This document shows positions 1 to 7,777 of a DNA stretch of 12,461 nucleotides, in pieces. Origin of the DNA: Clostridiales bacterium (GTDB lineage: Bacteria > Bacillota > Clostridia > Saccharofermentanales > DTU023); NCBI GenBank assembly GCA_004556455.1, contig SFGY01000031.1:1-12461 (forward strand), read 5' to 3'. Numbering within the stretch: position 1 is the first letter of the stretch; every line of letters begins with the position of its first letter. Under the pieces are notes generated by a model that saw only the letters and a program-made list of their open reading frames with translations, was not told the origin of the DNA and did no database searches. A program made the translations under genes and the position numbers.

Positions 1-1184
1 ACGTCGCGGGTTTTTCCGAGAGCATCTTCGGGAATGAACTCGTAGCGGCCATGAAAATTCTCACCGCCCGTGAAAAAGTTCGGGCAGGGAAGACCGCGCC
101 AGGACAGCTGGGAACCGTCTGTTCCGCCGCGCACAGGAGCTATGATCGGCTCAATGGCACAGCTTCTCATGGCTGCGATGAGATCGTCGACAATCTCCAT
201 ATGCGCTTCGATTTTCTCGCGCATATTGTAGTAGCTGTCTTTGATCTCAAGCGTCATGATCTCACCATATTTGGCGTTGAAAAAGTCGACCGCTTTCTGC
301 ATAAAGGCTTTCATGCCTTCAAATTTATCCCGCTGATGATGGCGGATGATGTAATGGAGGCTGGCATGGTCGCAGTTGCCTTCCAGACGCTCAAGCATAT
401 AAAAGCCTTCATAGCCTTCGGTGTATTGAGGCTTTTCCGCTTCGGGAAGAAGGGCATGGAAAGCGCAGGCAAGATCGGCCGCGTTGAGCATGATATTCTT
501 GGCCGAACCGGGGTGCACGCTCTTGCCCTGAATGCTGATTTTGGCTGAGGCGGCATTAAAGGTTTCGTATTCCAACTCGCCGACGGCGCCGCCGTCAATG
601 GTAAAAGCATAGTCAGCGGCAAAACGCTGAAGATCCAGAAGGGAGGCGCCGTGGCCGATTTCTTCATCGGGGCAGAAAGCAAAAAAAACATCTCCATGCT
701 CGATGTCCCTTTGTTCCAGTAAATTTTGGGCCAGTTCCATGGCTGCTGCGACCCCGGCCTTATCATCTGCACCGAGCAGTGTGCTTCCATCAGTCATAAT
801 CAGGCGTTTGCCCTGATATTTGGCGAGGGCCGGAAATTCCTTTTCCCGCATCACAAAACCGTGGCCCAGGGTGATATCTCCACCCTTATAGTCTACAAAT
901 TGCGGATGTTCGCACTTGCCGTCCAGGGCGGGGGAGGTATCCAGATGGGCAAGAAAACCGATTTTAGCAGCCTTTTTACCTTTCTCAGTGGTGGCGGGTA
1001 CTTTCGCATAAACATAGGCATGTTCATCCAGAACAACGTCTTCTGCACCCATGGCCAGAAGCTCGTCTCTCAGCATCTTCGCCAATGTCAGCTGGCCGGG
1101 CGTGCTTGGTGTTCCCTCTGCCTCTTCCGAGGACTTTGTATCCACCGCGATGTAGCGGAGAAAGCGTTCGATAATGCGATCCAT
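1..1184 (-). CDS. pepT: Peptidase T (tripeptide aminopeptidase, M20B), C-terminus cut by window edge
   Basis: Cytosolic dinuclear-zinc exopeptidase that removes the N-terminal residue from tripeptides, a late step of peptide use. I translated the minus strand from ATG at 1184 and read 394 codons without a stop; the family is about 408 residues, so roughly the last 15 are missing. The M20 metal-site motifs are all present: HLD (H80, D82), GADDKAG (D140 bridging metals), PDEEIG (E174 general base, E175 ligand), TIDGG (D197) and the late GGENFHG (H378). HPG at H224 lies in the dimerisation (lid) domain. The start is fixed by AAGGAG at 1190-1195, five bases upstream. It is divergent from the DUF1292 gene, and I saw no convincing promoter of its own. 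Identity is nearly certain from the complete set of active-site motifs. Confidence 0.97.
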   Translation of the reverse strand, partial: MDRIIERFLRYIAVDTKSSEEAEGTPSTPGQLTLAKMLRDELLAMGAEDVVLDEHAYVYAKVPATTEKGKKAAKIGFLAHLDTSPALDGKCEHPQFVDYKGGDITLGHGFVMREKEFPALAKYQGKRLIMTDGSTLLGADDKAGVAAAMELAQNLLEQRDIEHGDVFFAFCPDEEIGHGASLLDLQRFAADYAFTIDGGAVGELEYETFNAASAKISIQGKSVHPGSAKNIMLNAADLACAFHALLPEAEKPQYTEGYEGFYMLERLEGNCDHASLHYIIRHHQRDKFEGMKAFMQKAVDFFNAKYGEIMTLEIKDSYYNMREKIEAHMEIVDDLIAAMRSCAIEPIIAPVRGGTDGSQLSWRGLPCPNFFTGGENFHGRYEFIPEDALGKTRD

Positions 1185-1484
1185 AGTCACTCCTTCGTAC
1201 TCCAGGTCCATCAGGGTCGTGGCCTCTTGACGGCTGTTTGTATTTGTCCAGGCCAGATAGAGAAAGGGGCGTGTTGACAAGGCGTCATAACATGTCGCCA
1301 TCCAACCTCTGCTGTCTCCATCCAGGCTTTTTGACTTGAGACTTGAATTCTTCTGTTTATTTTAGCACGTGATGTAGCGGGTTGACTGGCCGACACTCTG
1401 TCCTGTGTTATAATGGCCAAAGAAGTTTTGCTCCGGCAAGACGAGTTCAGGCAGCTCAGGCTGAGCATGCAGACGGAGGTTTTT
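1185..1484. other. Divergent intergenic region between pepT and DUF1292 gene
   Basis: 300 bases without a supportable gene. It contains the pepT ribosome binding site (1190-1195, minus strand) and, at the other end, the extended -10 promoter (1406-1414) and ribosome binding site (GGAGGT, 1475-1480) of the DUF1292 gene. TTGACA-like hexamers at 1274-1279 and 1331-1336 lack a matching -10 at normal spacing. A TAAAAT hexamer on the minus strand (1364-1359) could be a pepT -10 but has no recognisable -35. Short open frames crossing here on both strands have no ribosome binding site and resemble nothing I know. Confidence 0.6.
1406..1414 (+). promoter_or_regulatory. Extended -10 promoter of the acidic DUF1292 gene
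   Basis: TGTTATAAT: a perfect TATAAT (1409-1414) preceded by TGn, the extended -10 element that can work without a good -35. A TTGACT at 1382-1387 is 21 bases away, too far for a standard pair. Transcription would begin near 1421, giving a leader of about 64 bases to ATG 1485. The upstream ATG at 1413 lies inside this -10, so it would not be in the mRNA. Confidence 0.6.
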
Positions 1485-1880
1485 ATGAACCAGTGGATGA
1501 AATATTTCCGGGCAGCAGATGACTGCGCCTGTGGTGGAGGAGAAGACTGCTGCTGCGGTCATCTTCACGACGAAGAGCTCAACGAAGAGGACTCGATTAT
1601 CGAGGTCGAAGACCCCGAAACCGGCGAGAAATTCAGCTTCGAATATGCAGATGAATTTGAATTTGAAGGAGCCAATTACTGCGTCCTGGTGACGCTCGAC
1701 GAAGAGAACCCGGAGTACGTGATCGGGCGCATTGTCGAAGGCGAAGACGGCGACTCTTATATCGAAACGCTGGATGAAGAAGATAGCGATGCGGTCTACG
1801 ATGCGTATGAAGCCCTTCTCGAAGAATATTTCGATGAAGATGACGAAGACGGCGAAGATGAAGAGAGCGAAGAAGAATAG
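1485..1880 (+). CDS. DUF1292 (YrzB-type) acidic protein with N-terminal Cys/His cluster
   Basis: Small, very acidic cytosolic protein of 131 residues. The core, about residues 37-112, fits the DUF1292 pattern of Bacillota: an acidic strand followed by GEKFSFEY, an FEFEGANYCVL segment, and a VIGRIVEGEDGDSYIETL segment. The function of the family is not established. Before the core is a compact cluster, C14-x-C16 and C22-C23-C24-G-H26-x-H28, which could bind a metal; this is inference. The tail (about 116-131) is almost all Asp/Glu. I chose ATG 1485 rather than in-frame ATG 1413 because GGAGGT (1475-1480) sits just before it and 1413 overlaps the -10 box. It has its own promoter and is followed by a strong terminator, so it is probably made mainly as a single-gene transcript. 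Confidence 0.85.
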   Translation: MNQWMKYFRAADDCACGGGEDCCCGHLHDEELNEEDSIIEVEDPETGEKFSFEYADEFEFEGANYCVLVTLDEENPEYVIGRIVEGEDGDSYIETLDEEDSDAVYDAYEALLEEYFDEDDEDGEDEESEEE

Positions 1881-1921
1881 CTGATCGGGCGTGCGCCTGA
1901 CGGCCAGACTTGTTTAGCCGG

Positions 1922-1973
1922 GCGGAGCTGCATTTTTTCCTGTGAAAAAATAAAGCCCGCTTTTTCTTCTTTT
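1922..1973 (+). terminator. Intrinsic terminator after the acidic DUF1292 gene
   Basis: GCGG (1922-1925) pairs with CCGC (1957-1960) and, after a one-base bulge, GCT (1927-1929) pairs with AGC (1954-1956). A small internal loop (GC opposite AA) leads to a perfect inner stem ATTTTTTC/GAAAAAAT (1932-1939 with 1944-1951) around the loop CTGT. The T-rich run TTTTTCTTCTTTT (1961-1973) follows directly. Stem plus T-tract is a classical Rho-independent terminator. It ends only 25 bases before the next start codon, so it may act as an attenuator for the downstream operon. Confidence 0.8.
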
Positions 1974-1998
1974 ACGCCATTTTTAAAAGGAGCTGCTC

Positions 1999-2337
1999 AT
2001 GGCTGCGGCTGTGCAGGATAAAGGATTAAAAAAGAGAGTTCAGGAGGACGACGTCCTCTCTGTACTCACGGATGAAGCCAATGGACGCGAGTACTACGTG
2101 TCCATGATTGACTCTTTTGAGTTTCAGAAACGCGAATACGCCGTGATGTACAATGTCCGTTCGGAAGATGACCGCAGACATGAGGCGGAGATTGTGATTA
2201 TGCGCGCGTATCGCGACAAGGATGGCAGCCGCTACTTTTCATCGCTGCGCAGCAGGCGGGAACTGGCGATTGTCTTTGAACTTTTTTATCAGCGCTACTA
2301 CAACGCGAAGCAAGAGGGAGAACGCAATGCGTTTTAA
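1999..2337 (+). CDS. Second DUF1292-family protein
   Basis: 112-residue protein, first gene of the six-gene cluster. It shows the DUF1292 outline across about residues 16-100: DDVLSVLTDEANGREYYV, then SFEFQKREYAVMYNV, then the EIVIMRAYRDKDGSRYFSSL region and a C-terminal helix. Unlike its upstream neighbour it has no Cys/His cluster and no acidic tail, and it is rich in Arg and Lys. The two are therefore diverged relatives rather than a recent duplication. AAAAGGAG (1985-1992) is six bases before the ATG. The stop overlaps the start of the DUF2156 gene by 11 bases, which suggests translational coupling. Function unknown; family assignment fairly sure. Confidence 0.8.
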   Translation: MAAAVQDKGLKKRVQEDDVLSVLTDEANGREYYVSMIDSFEFQKREYAVMYNVRSEDDRRHEAEIVIMRAYRDKDGSRYFSSLRSRRELAIVFELFYQRYYNAKQEGERNAF

Positions 2338-3238
2338 GGATCTCCGGGAACTGACCCGGGAAGATGCCGGACTTTACACCAAGTACTACGAGGAGAGTGA
2401 AACGGAACTTGCCGACGCTTGTCCCAACAGCCGTATCGCCTGGAATGTCGGCTACCATTATCGTTATGCCATTATAGAGGACTGCTTTGTCCCCGTTTCC
2501 GATGGGGGCGTATTTACCCGGCCGCACTTCGCTTTGCCTCTGGGCCGCCTCAATCCGGAAAAGCTGAACGCGATTGTCGAAGAAATGCGCCTGCTTTTCC
2601 AGGAAGAGGGCTGGCCACTGCGCTCCATGTTTATCGATGAAAGCTATGTGTCACTCTATGACCAGGTTCCCGGTTTGCAGCCAGTCTGGATTCAGAATGA
2701 CGATCTCTCGGATTACCTCTATGATGCGGAAAAGCTGCGTACTCTCAAGGGTCATTCTTACCGTGGAAAGCGCAACCACATCAATCAGTTCGTGCGCAAT
2801 TACCCTGCTTTTGAATATCGACGTATCCAGAAGGAAGATCGCGAGACGGCTCTGAAGCTTGTCAGCAACTGGTGTGAAGAGAAGCAGATCGACTGTATGG
2901 ATCCCAATCAGAGTGATTATCTGCCGATCGCGACCCTCTTTGACGCCTGGGATTTTCTGCAGATCCGCGGGGGCATTCTCTTTGTCGATGGGCAGGCCGG
3001 CGCTTTGGGCCTTGGTTCCCTGGTTCATAAGGATCGGGCGGTCATGCATTTTGAAAAGGCCCGCGACGATTACGATGGGCTTTTCGCGGTGATTAACAAA
3101 CTGGTGCTGATGGAAGAATTTCCGGAAGCGGTCATGGTCAACCGCGAGGAGGACATGGGCATCGCGGGATTGAGAGAGGCGAAAGAATCCTATCTCCCTG
3201 TGCGCATGATCAAAAAATATGAAATGACAGGAAAGTGA
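2327..3238 (+). CDS. DUF2156 / phosphatidylglycerol lysyltransferase-like protein
   Basis: 303-residue soluble protein of the DUF2156 family, a double-GNAT-like fold related to the C-terminal catalytic domain of lysyl-phosphatidylglycerol synthases (MprF), which transfer amino acids from aminoacyl-tRNA to lipids. Typical signatures are visible: a DYLYDAEKLRTLKG segment leading to YRGKRNHINQF (K148-N153), and the late motif NREEDMG (N272-G278) followed by GLREAKESYLP. It lacks the membrane domain of MprF, so substrate and activity are unknown; stand-alone DUF2156 proteins are common in Clostridia. I chose ATG 2327 because GAGGGAG (2314-2320) precedes it and homology begins there; an in-frame ATG at 2222 lies deep inside the preceding gene. 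It overlaps that gene by 11 bases. Confidence 0.85.
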   Translation: MRFKDLRELTREDAGLYTKYYEESETELADACPNSRIAWNVGYHYRYAIIEDCFVPVSDGGVFTRPHFALPLGRLNPEKLNAIVEEMRLLFQEEGWPLRSMFIDESYVSLYDQVPGLQPVWIQNDDLSDYLYDAEKLRTLKGHSYRGKRNHINQFVRNYPAFEYRRIQKEDRETALKLVSNWCEEKQIDCMDPNQSDYLPIATLFDAWDFLQIRGGILFVDGQAGALGLGSLVHKDRAVMHFEKARDDYDGLFAVINKLVLMEEFPEAVMVNREEDMGIAGLREAKESYLPVRMIKKYEMTGK

Positions 3239-3251
3239 GAGAGCAGAGATA

Positions 3252-4139
3252 ATGGACGAAAAAGAGAAGAAAACCCTGATTCCGGACATCTTTATTCCTC
3301 TGCTTTTTATGTGCCTGCACATTTTGGCACAGGCCTTCGGCATGTTTGTCGTCAGCCTCTATCTGTCTTTTCAGAAATCCGCTCAGGGTGCGGTGCAGCT
3401 TGATGAGCTGAAAGATCAACTCAGCGGGATGATCGCTGATCCGCTTAAGGTCAGCGCGATGTCTTTTATCGCAGCGCTGATCCTTATCCCCATTTATACT
3501 TTTTATCTGCGCTCCCGCCGGGCTAAGCTCCCCGGTGTGCTTGAAAAACAGCGGCTTTCGGGGCAGGAGATCATACGTGTGATCATCACGTCCTTTGGTG
3601 TCATTGGCCTGGTCAATCTCTGGATGCTTCTGCTGCAGGGCCTTTCCGACAAAGTGCCTTTTTTCTCTGCACAACTGGAGGAATACGATGAATTGATCTC
3701 CAGCCTGACAGGCGATAACCTTCCGCTGCTCTGGGAAATCTTAGTGACGGCTCTCCTGGTTCCTCTTTCAGAAGAGCTGCTCTTTCGTGGCATTGCGCTG
3801 GCTCATTTTCGCCGCTCCCTGCCTGTGGTCCTGGCCGTCCTGCTGCAAGCCCTGCTCTTCGGGCTCTTTCACGGCAATTTTGTCCAGACCAGCTACGCTC
3901 TGATCCCCGGTCTGGTTTTTGCCTGGGCCTATATCCGGTATCGGAATTTTCTTGTCCCCATTCTGATGCACAGCTGTTTTAACCTCTTTGGTGGCGTCCT
4001 TTCGAGCTATCTGGAGGGCGCAGGGGAGCTTGTTCAGGGCTTGTTTACGGGTGTGATCGAGTTCTCCCTCCTGTTTTCGCTCATTTTTATCTGGCAGGAC
4101 ATCAAGGCCAGGCGGCAACAGCCGAAACGGGAAATCTGA
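3252..4139 (+). CDS. CPBP-family intramembrane glutamic protease (CAAX protease / Abi type)
   Basis: 295-residue polytopic membrane protein with about eight hydrophobic segments. It carries the three CPBP/Rce1 active-site motifs: EELLFRG (E174, E175, R179), FHGN (H207 to N209) and HSCFN (H240, N244). Glutamate and histidine from these motifs form the catalytic centre in Rce1-type proteases. Bacterial members are variously linked to CAAX-like processing, bacteriocin self-immunity and protein maturation; the substrate here is unknown. The N-terminal 10 residues are charged and the first segment starts near residue 12. The ATG follows the DUF2156 stop by 13 bases with only a weak GAGAG ribosome binding site, so coupling to upstream translation is likely. 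Motifs are intact, so it is probably active. Confidence 0.92.
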   Translation: MDEKEKKTLIPDIFIPLLFMCLHILAQAFGMFVVSLYLSFQKSAQGAVQLDELKDQLSGMIADPLKVSAMSFIAALILIPIYTFYLRSRRAKLPGVLEKQRLSGQEIIRVIITSFGVIGLVNLWMLLLQGLSDKVPFFSAQLEEYDELISSLTGDNLPLLWEILVTALLVPLSEELLFRGIALAHFRRSLPVVLAVLLQALLFGLFHGNFVQTSYALIPGLVFAWAYIRYRNFLVPILMHSCFNLFGGVLSSYLEGAGELVQGLFTGVIEFSLLFSLIFIWQDIKARRQQPKREI

Positions 4140-4140
4140 T

Positions 4141-6375
4141 ATGTTCTGGCGTCACAAAGTCCGCATTAAACGTCGCAGCTTTGTGGTTCTTGGCCTTTGT
4201 TGCCTCCTGGTTGCTTTGCCTGCAGCTCTGCTCGTGACAACAGCGCTAAGAGATGTTGGACGGGAAGAAGCGGTTCATTTTAAGATTGGTGAGAGCCGGT
4301 CGCGCCGCGTCATTTTGGGCAACGGAGTCAACTTTGCGGCGTTTCCCAGCGGCAATCTGCTTGAAAACGGAAGCTTTGAACCCCTTATCAGCCGTCGCCA
4401 GCTGGTGATTACGGAAGTTTCCGGCTCCGAACTCAGACTCAAGCCGGCGGACCCGGATGAAGCAATAGCTGCGCTTCCTCTGGATGATTTTTACCGCGGT
4501 GCCTCCGTTCAGATTTTTTCCCGTCGCGGAGGTGAACAAAAGCTGAAGCTGGAGACTACCCTTCTATCCCTTGAAACGAAGGCCGGTCATGAAGCTGTCG
4601 CACGTCTGGCTGAATTTCCTTCTGAGTCAAAGGAAGATCTGACCATCAAAGCAGGAGATTTGCTGCTCCTGGAAAAGGCAGCCCCCAGGCTGCGTGAACC
4701 GCTCCGTTCCTCTTCCGAAGAGAATCCTGAACTCAGGGGTGAGTGGTTTGCCTCAGCGCCCGTGAGGGCTTCTCTTGATCTTGAAAAAGCCGCTCCGGAT
4801 GGTGGGCGCTCGTCCCTATGTCTGCGGCTTCCTGCAGCGAAAATAAAAAATGCCGCCAATCAGAATTCGCGTCTCCTGGGCGTTTATGGCGGACAGAAGC
4901 GTGAAGACAAAACGGTTCCCGAAGGAGCTTTTCGCCTGAGTCAGAGCCTTCGTGAGACGGCGCTGCGCAGCATGGATGGCGAATCGGCCTTTCAGCTGCA
5001 TTTCTGGGCCAAAAGCGAAAATCCGGAAAACACGGTGGAAGTGTCCCTGGGCAGCCTGGCAGAGACCTCGGGTAACAGCTACAGGCGGCACCTTGATGCT
5101 GACTGGCACAAATATTCGTTGACCTTTATCATTCCCCGTGGCAGTGTCGGCACTGCCGAGTGGCAGCTCAGGTTTGACTGGAGGGGAAACGGAGTAATCT
5201 ACCTCGACAGAGTAATTCTGAGGTCTGCAGAGTCGCCCTCCAAAGTGGATCAGCTTGCAGAAGAGCTCAAGCCAGCGAACCCCGACCTGCTTCGCTTTGC
5301 TTTTATGCCGCTGGGCGGGAGGCAGCTGCCAGATGAATTCTGGCTGCTCAAAGAGCCGCAGTCCTATCCGGCGGCAAACCTCGCTGACGACGCAAATTGC
5401 TCGGCCGTACTTGGCCTCGGGACTGTCGAAAAAATCTGTGAAAAGCTCAATGCCTCACCCTGGATTTGTATCGGTCCCTACTGTACGCAGAGTGAACTGC
5501 AGCACCTCATGCAATATCTCTTTGGCTCAGCCAGCAGTGAATATGGGCAAAAACGCCTTGCCGACGGATCAGCTCTCCGCTGGTCGGATCTATTCCCGCG
5601 TATTTATCTGGAGTTTTCTGCCGATGAGGCCGATCTGAGTGGAGATCAGAATCTGCGTGCCTTTACCGAATGGGCTATCCGCACGATTACCGAGACGCCT
5701 GAATTTAAGCTGGTTCGTCAACAACTCGTTTTCATCGATGGCATGAAGTACAGGGACGGCCTGGTTCTCTCCAGTGCGGACATGCACGCCGGTGATTTCA
5801 GCGCGGCCTCCGCCATTAAGGAGAGCGAAAAATTTGTTGAGTTTGGGCTGCGCCAGGTCGAGACACTGCCTCGAGACAACCTGCACGGCGGCCTGGGGCG
5901 TCCCGAGCTGATCCGCAGCCTCAAAGTTCCTGAGGAAGGGCTGCGCATGTCGGAATTCCTTGCCTCCATGATCTACAGTCTGGGACGCGACAGTTCAGCC
6001 TGTCTGCTGGATTATGGGGTGCCGGGGCTTAAGCCGGAACAGCTGCTCCAGGGACTTATTGCCGTAGGTGGTCTGGAAGAATGCTCAGCCTTGAATGTTC
6101 AGCGCATTGAACACAAGAGTGAAGACGAAGCGAAGAAAGTTGATGATGGTCTGCTCGCTTTCGCCTTTGAAAGTCCGGACCGCCTGAAAATTATCCTGCT
6201 CAACCTTGGCGAAAGTTCCAGGCTGGTCGGCTTTGATGGCCGCGATCTCTCTGAGGCGGAACTCTGTTCATTTGCAGCCGATGGCTCTCTTCTGGAGCAG
6301 CGCAGGTTAAAGAGAAATGGGGTTTTCAGCATTTTACCCGGGGCAGCCGTCAGTCTGGAAGTGAAAGGGAAGTAG
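4141..6375 (+). CDS. Membrane-anchored protein with CBM-like domain and divergent GH51-like barrel
   Basis: 744 residues. A positively charged start (RIKRR) and one hydrophobic segment (about 14-36) indicate an N-terminal signal anchor with the rest outside the membrane. ENGSFE (75-80) and a segment at about 200-362 (a WHKYSLTFIIP strand, then GNGVIYLDRVIL) look like a CBM4/9-type jelly roll, with an unrecognised insert of about 110 residues between. From about 365 the layout recalls GH51 arabinofuranosidases: PDLLRFAFMPLGG, TVEKICEKLNASPWICIG (W441), LMQYLFG, then YLEFSADE (E491-E496) where family members have the acid/base motif EIGNE. A terminal beta region ends in ILPGAAVSLEV. GNE is not conserved, so the protein may be inactive or have another chemistry. 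The ATG follows the protease stop by one base. The fold assignment is by pattern only. Confidence 0.6.
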   Translation: MFWRHKVRIKRRSFVVLGLCCLLVALPAALLVTTALRDVGREEAVHFKIGESRSRRVILGNGVNFAAFPSGNLLENGSFEPLISRRQLVITEVSGSELRLKPADPDEAIAALPLDDFYRGASVQIFSRRGGEQKLKLETTLLSLETKAGHEAVARLAEFPSESKEDLTIKAGDLLLLEKAAPRLREPLRSSSEENPELRGEWFASAPVRASLDLEKAAPDGGRSSLCLRLPAAKIKNAANQNSRLLGVYGGQKREDKTVPEGAFRLSQSLRETALRSMDGESAFQLHFWAKSENPENTVEVSLGSLAETSGNSYRRHLDADWHKYSLTFIIPRGSVGTAEWQLRFDWRGNGVIYLDRVILRSAESPSKVDQLAEELKPANPDLLRFAFMPLGGRQLPDEFWLLKEPQSYPAANLADDANCSAVLGLGTVEKICEKLNASPWICIGPYCTQSELQHLMQYLFGSASSEYGQKRLADGSALRWSDLFPRIYLEFSADEADLSGDQNLRAFTEWAIRTITETPEFKLVRQQLVFIDGMKYRDGLVLSSADMHAGDFSAASAIKESEKFVEFGLRQVETLPRDNLHGGLGRPELIRSLKVPEEGLRMSEFLASMIYSLGRDSSACLLDYGVPGLKPEQLLQGLIAVGGLEECSALNVQRIEHKSEDEAKKVDDGLLAFAFESPDRLKIILLNLGESSRLVGFDGRDLSEAELCSFAADGSLLEQRRLKRNGVFSILPGAAVSLEVKGK

Positions 6376-6377
6376 TG

Positions 6378-7772
6378 ATGCAAATCAATTTTGAAGCTTT
6401 GTTTTATCGTGAGCCCTATTGCTCGGAATTTGAGGCCGAAGTCCTGCGTTGCGAAGGGCCGGACGAGGAAGGGAAGTTCCATCTTGTGCTGGACGACACG
6501 GCCTTTTATCCTGAGGGCGGAGGTCAGCCCGGAGACCGTGGTTTACTGAGCGGTGTCAAGGTTCTGGATACCCGCTATGAGGGTAATGAGATTGTGCATC
6601 TTACGGAGACGGCCCTGAAGCCCGGAGAGAAGGTGCACGGACAAATCGATTTTGCGAGGCGATTTGAATTGATGCAGCAGCACAGCGGAGAACACATGAT
6701 TTCCGGGATCGCGCATAAACTGTATGGCTGTGACAATGTTGGCTTCCACATCAACGAAAAAGAGATGACCCTGGATTTTAACCGCGCGCTTTCGGCCGAG
6801 CAGATTAAGAAAATCGAAGATTTGGCCAATCAGGCGGTTTTTCAGAATCTTCCTTTGGAAATCTCTTACCCGGATGAGGCAGAGCTTGCAGAGATCGACT
6901 ACCGCAGCAAAAAAGAACTGGAGGGTGCGGTGCGCCTGATTACAGTTCCCGGTGTCGACTGCTGTGCCTGCTGCGGAACTCATCTGCGCTGCAGCGGAGA
7001 AGTCGGTCTGATTAAAATCGTTCGTTCGGAAAACTATAAAGGCGGGGTGCGCCTCACCGCACTTTGCGGGGAAAGGGCGCTCAGAGATTATCAAAGGCTG
7101 TCGGAACAGGCACAGAAAATAGCTGGGCTATATTCCGTTAAGCCCAGAGAATTTTTCCCGGAAATGGCACAGATTCCCCTTGAAATCGAAAGGCTAAATG
7201 GCTTAGTAGATGCCCGTGACCGTCTTTTAACAGACATCCTGACATCCTCAAATGAAGTTCAATCTCTGTTCTGGCTGGATCCCTCTTTTCAAAAAAAGAA
7301 ATTTAAAAATCTCGCCAAATATGCCGCCCGGAGGCTGGAAGGAACAGCTATTCTGCTCCTGCCCAGAGAGGACGAAAACGTCGTAAAAAGTGAGGAGTCC
7401 TCAAAAGTCGACAAAATCAAAACAGCTGCGCCAGTCGAAAACAATGCGAAAGCGAAAACAGCCGCTGACCTAGAAACCATGGCGAAAATGAAGACCGACG
7501 GTGCAGACGTGGAGGGGGAGAAAGGCTCTGCAGTTGACTCTATCGCTAAAGCTTCAGTGTCGGGAGAAAATCAGCATTTCACAGTGGTCCTGGCTTCAGA
7601 AAAGGAAGATTTGCAGAGCCTGGTGCAAAATCTCAGGGAAGTTTTTGCTTTCCGCGGCGGCGGACACGGGGGCTTTTATCAGGGAGAGCTTACGGCCGAA
7701 CCTGCTAGCCTCAAAAGCTTTTTTGAGAATGCTCTTCCCGGTTTGAAAAGCCTGATTCTGGAAAGGAGATAA
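6378..7772 (+). CDS. Alanyl-tRNA editing protein (AlaX / AlaRS editing-domain type) with DHHA1-like C-terminus
   Basis: 464-residue free-standing relative of the AlaRS editing module, which hydrolyses Ser- or Gly-tRNA(Ala) in trans. Order: an N-terminal beta domain with FYPEGGGQPGDRG, the zinc motif HSGEH (H102, H106), the second zinc half C198-x3-H202 within a Cys-rich stretch (C195, C196, C198, C199, C205), a helical linker at about 240-300, and a DHHA1-like end with FRGGGHGG (H430). Between two strands of that end (about 332-399) lies a low-complexity Lys/Ala/Glu-rich insertion of about 68 residues; clostridial relatives are usually nearer 390-400 residues. GTG 6375 is also possible, but ATG 6378 has the better spacing from AAAGGGAA (6364-6371). 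It begins two bases after the preceding stop. Confidence 0.92.
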   Translation: MQINFEALFYREPYCSEFEAEVLRCEGPDEEGKFHLVLDDTAFYPEGGGQPGDRGLLSGVKVLDTRYEGNEIVHLTETALKPGEKVHGQIDFARRFELMQQHSGEHMISGIAHKLYGCDNVGFHINEKEMTLDFNRALSAEQIKKIEDLANQAVFQNLPLEISYPDEAELAEIDYRSKKELEGAVRLITVPGVDCCACCGTHLRCSGEVGLIKIVRSENYKGGVRLTALCGERALRDYQRLSEQAQKIAGLYSVKPREFFPEMAQIPLEIERLNGLVDARDRLLTDILTSSNEVQSLFWLDPSFQKKKFKNLAKYAARRLEGTAILLLPREDENVVKSEESSKVDKIKTAAPVENNAKAKTAADLETMAKMKTDGADVEGEKGSAVDSIAKASVSGENQHFTVVLASEKEDLQSLVQNLREVFAFRGGGHGGFYQGELTAEPASLKSFFENALPGLKSLILERR

Positions 7773-7777
7773 TTGCC

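Noticed and set aside
51..1277. Long plus-strand and alternative minus-strand open frames across the pepT region
   Set aside because: Shadows of pepT, whose active-site motifs are all in the frame that starts at 1184 on the minus strand.
1274..1302. TTGACA hexamer at 1274-1279 as a promoter
   Set aside because: No -10-like hexamer at 16-18 bases downstream.
1413..1484. Upstream in-frame ATG that would add 24 residues to the DUF1292 protein
   Set aside because: It overlaps a perfect extended -10 element and has no ribosome binding site; ATG 1485 has GGAGGT just before it.
2222..2326. N-terminal extension of the DUF2156 gene from ATG 2222
   Set aside because: It lies entirely inside the second DUF1292 gene, shows no family similarity, and ATG 2327 has a good ribosome binding site.
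2198..3674. Antisense open frames opposite the DUF2156 and CPBP genes, up to 230 residues
   Set aside because: No ribosome binding sites or recognisable motifs, while both genes on the plus strand carry intact family motifs.
6543..7094. 183-residue antisense open frame opposite the AlaX gene
   Set aside because: Mirrors the Zn-binding editing domain on the plus strand; no independent coding sign.
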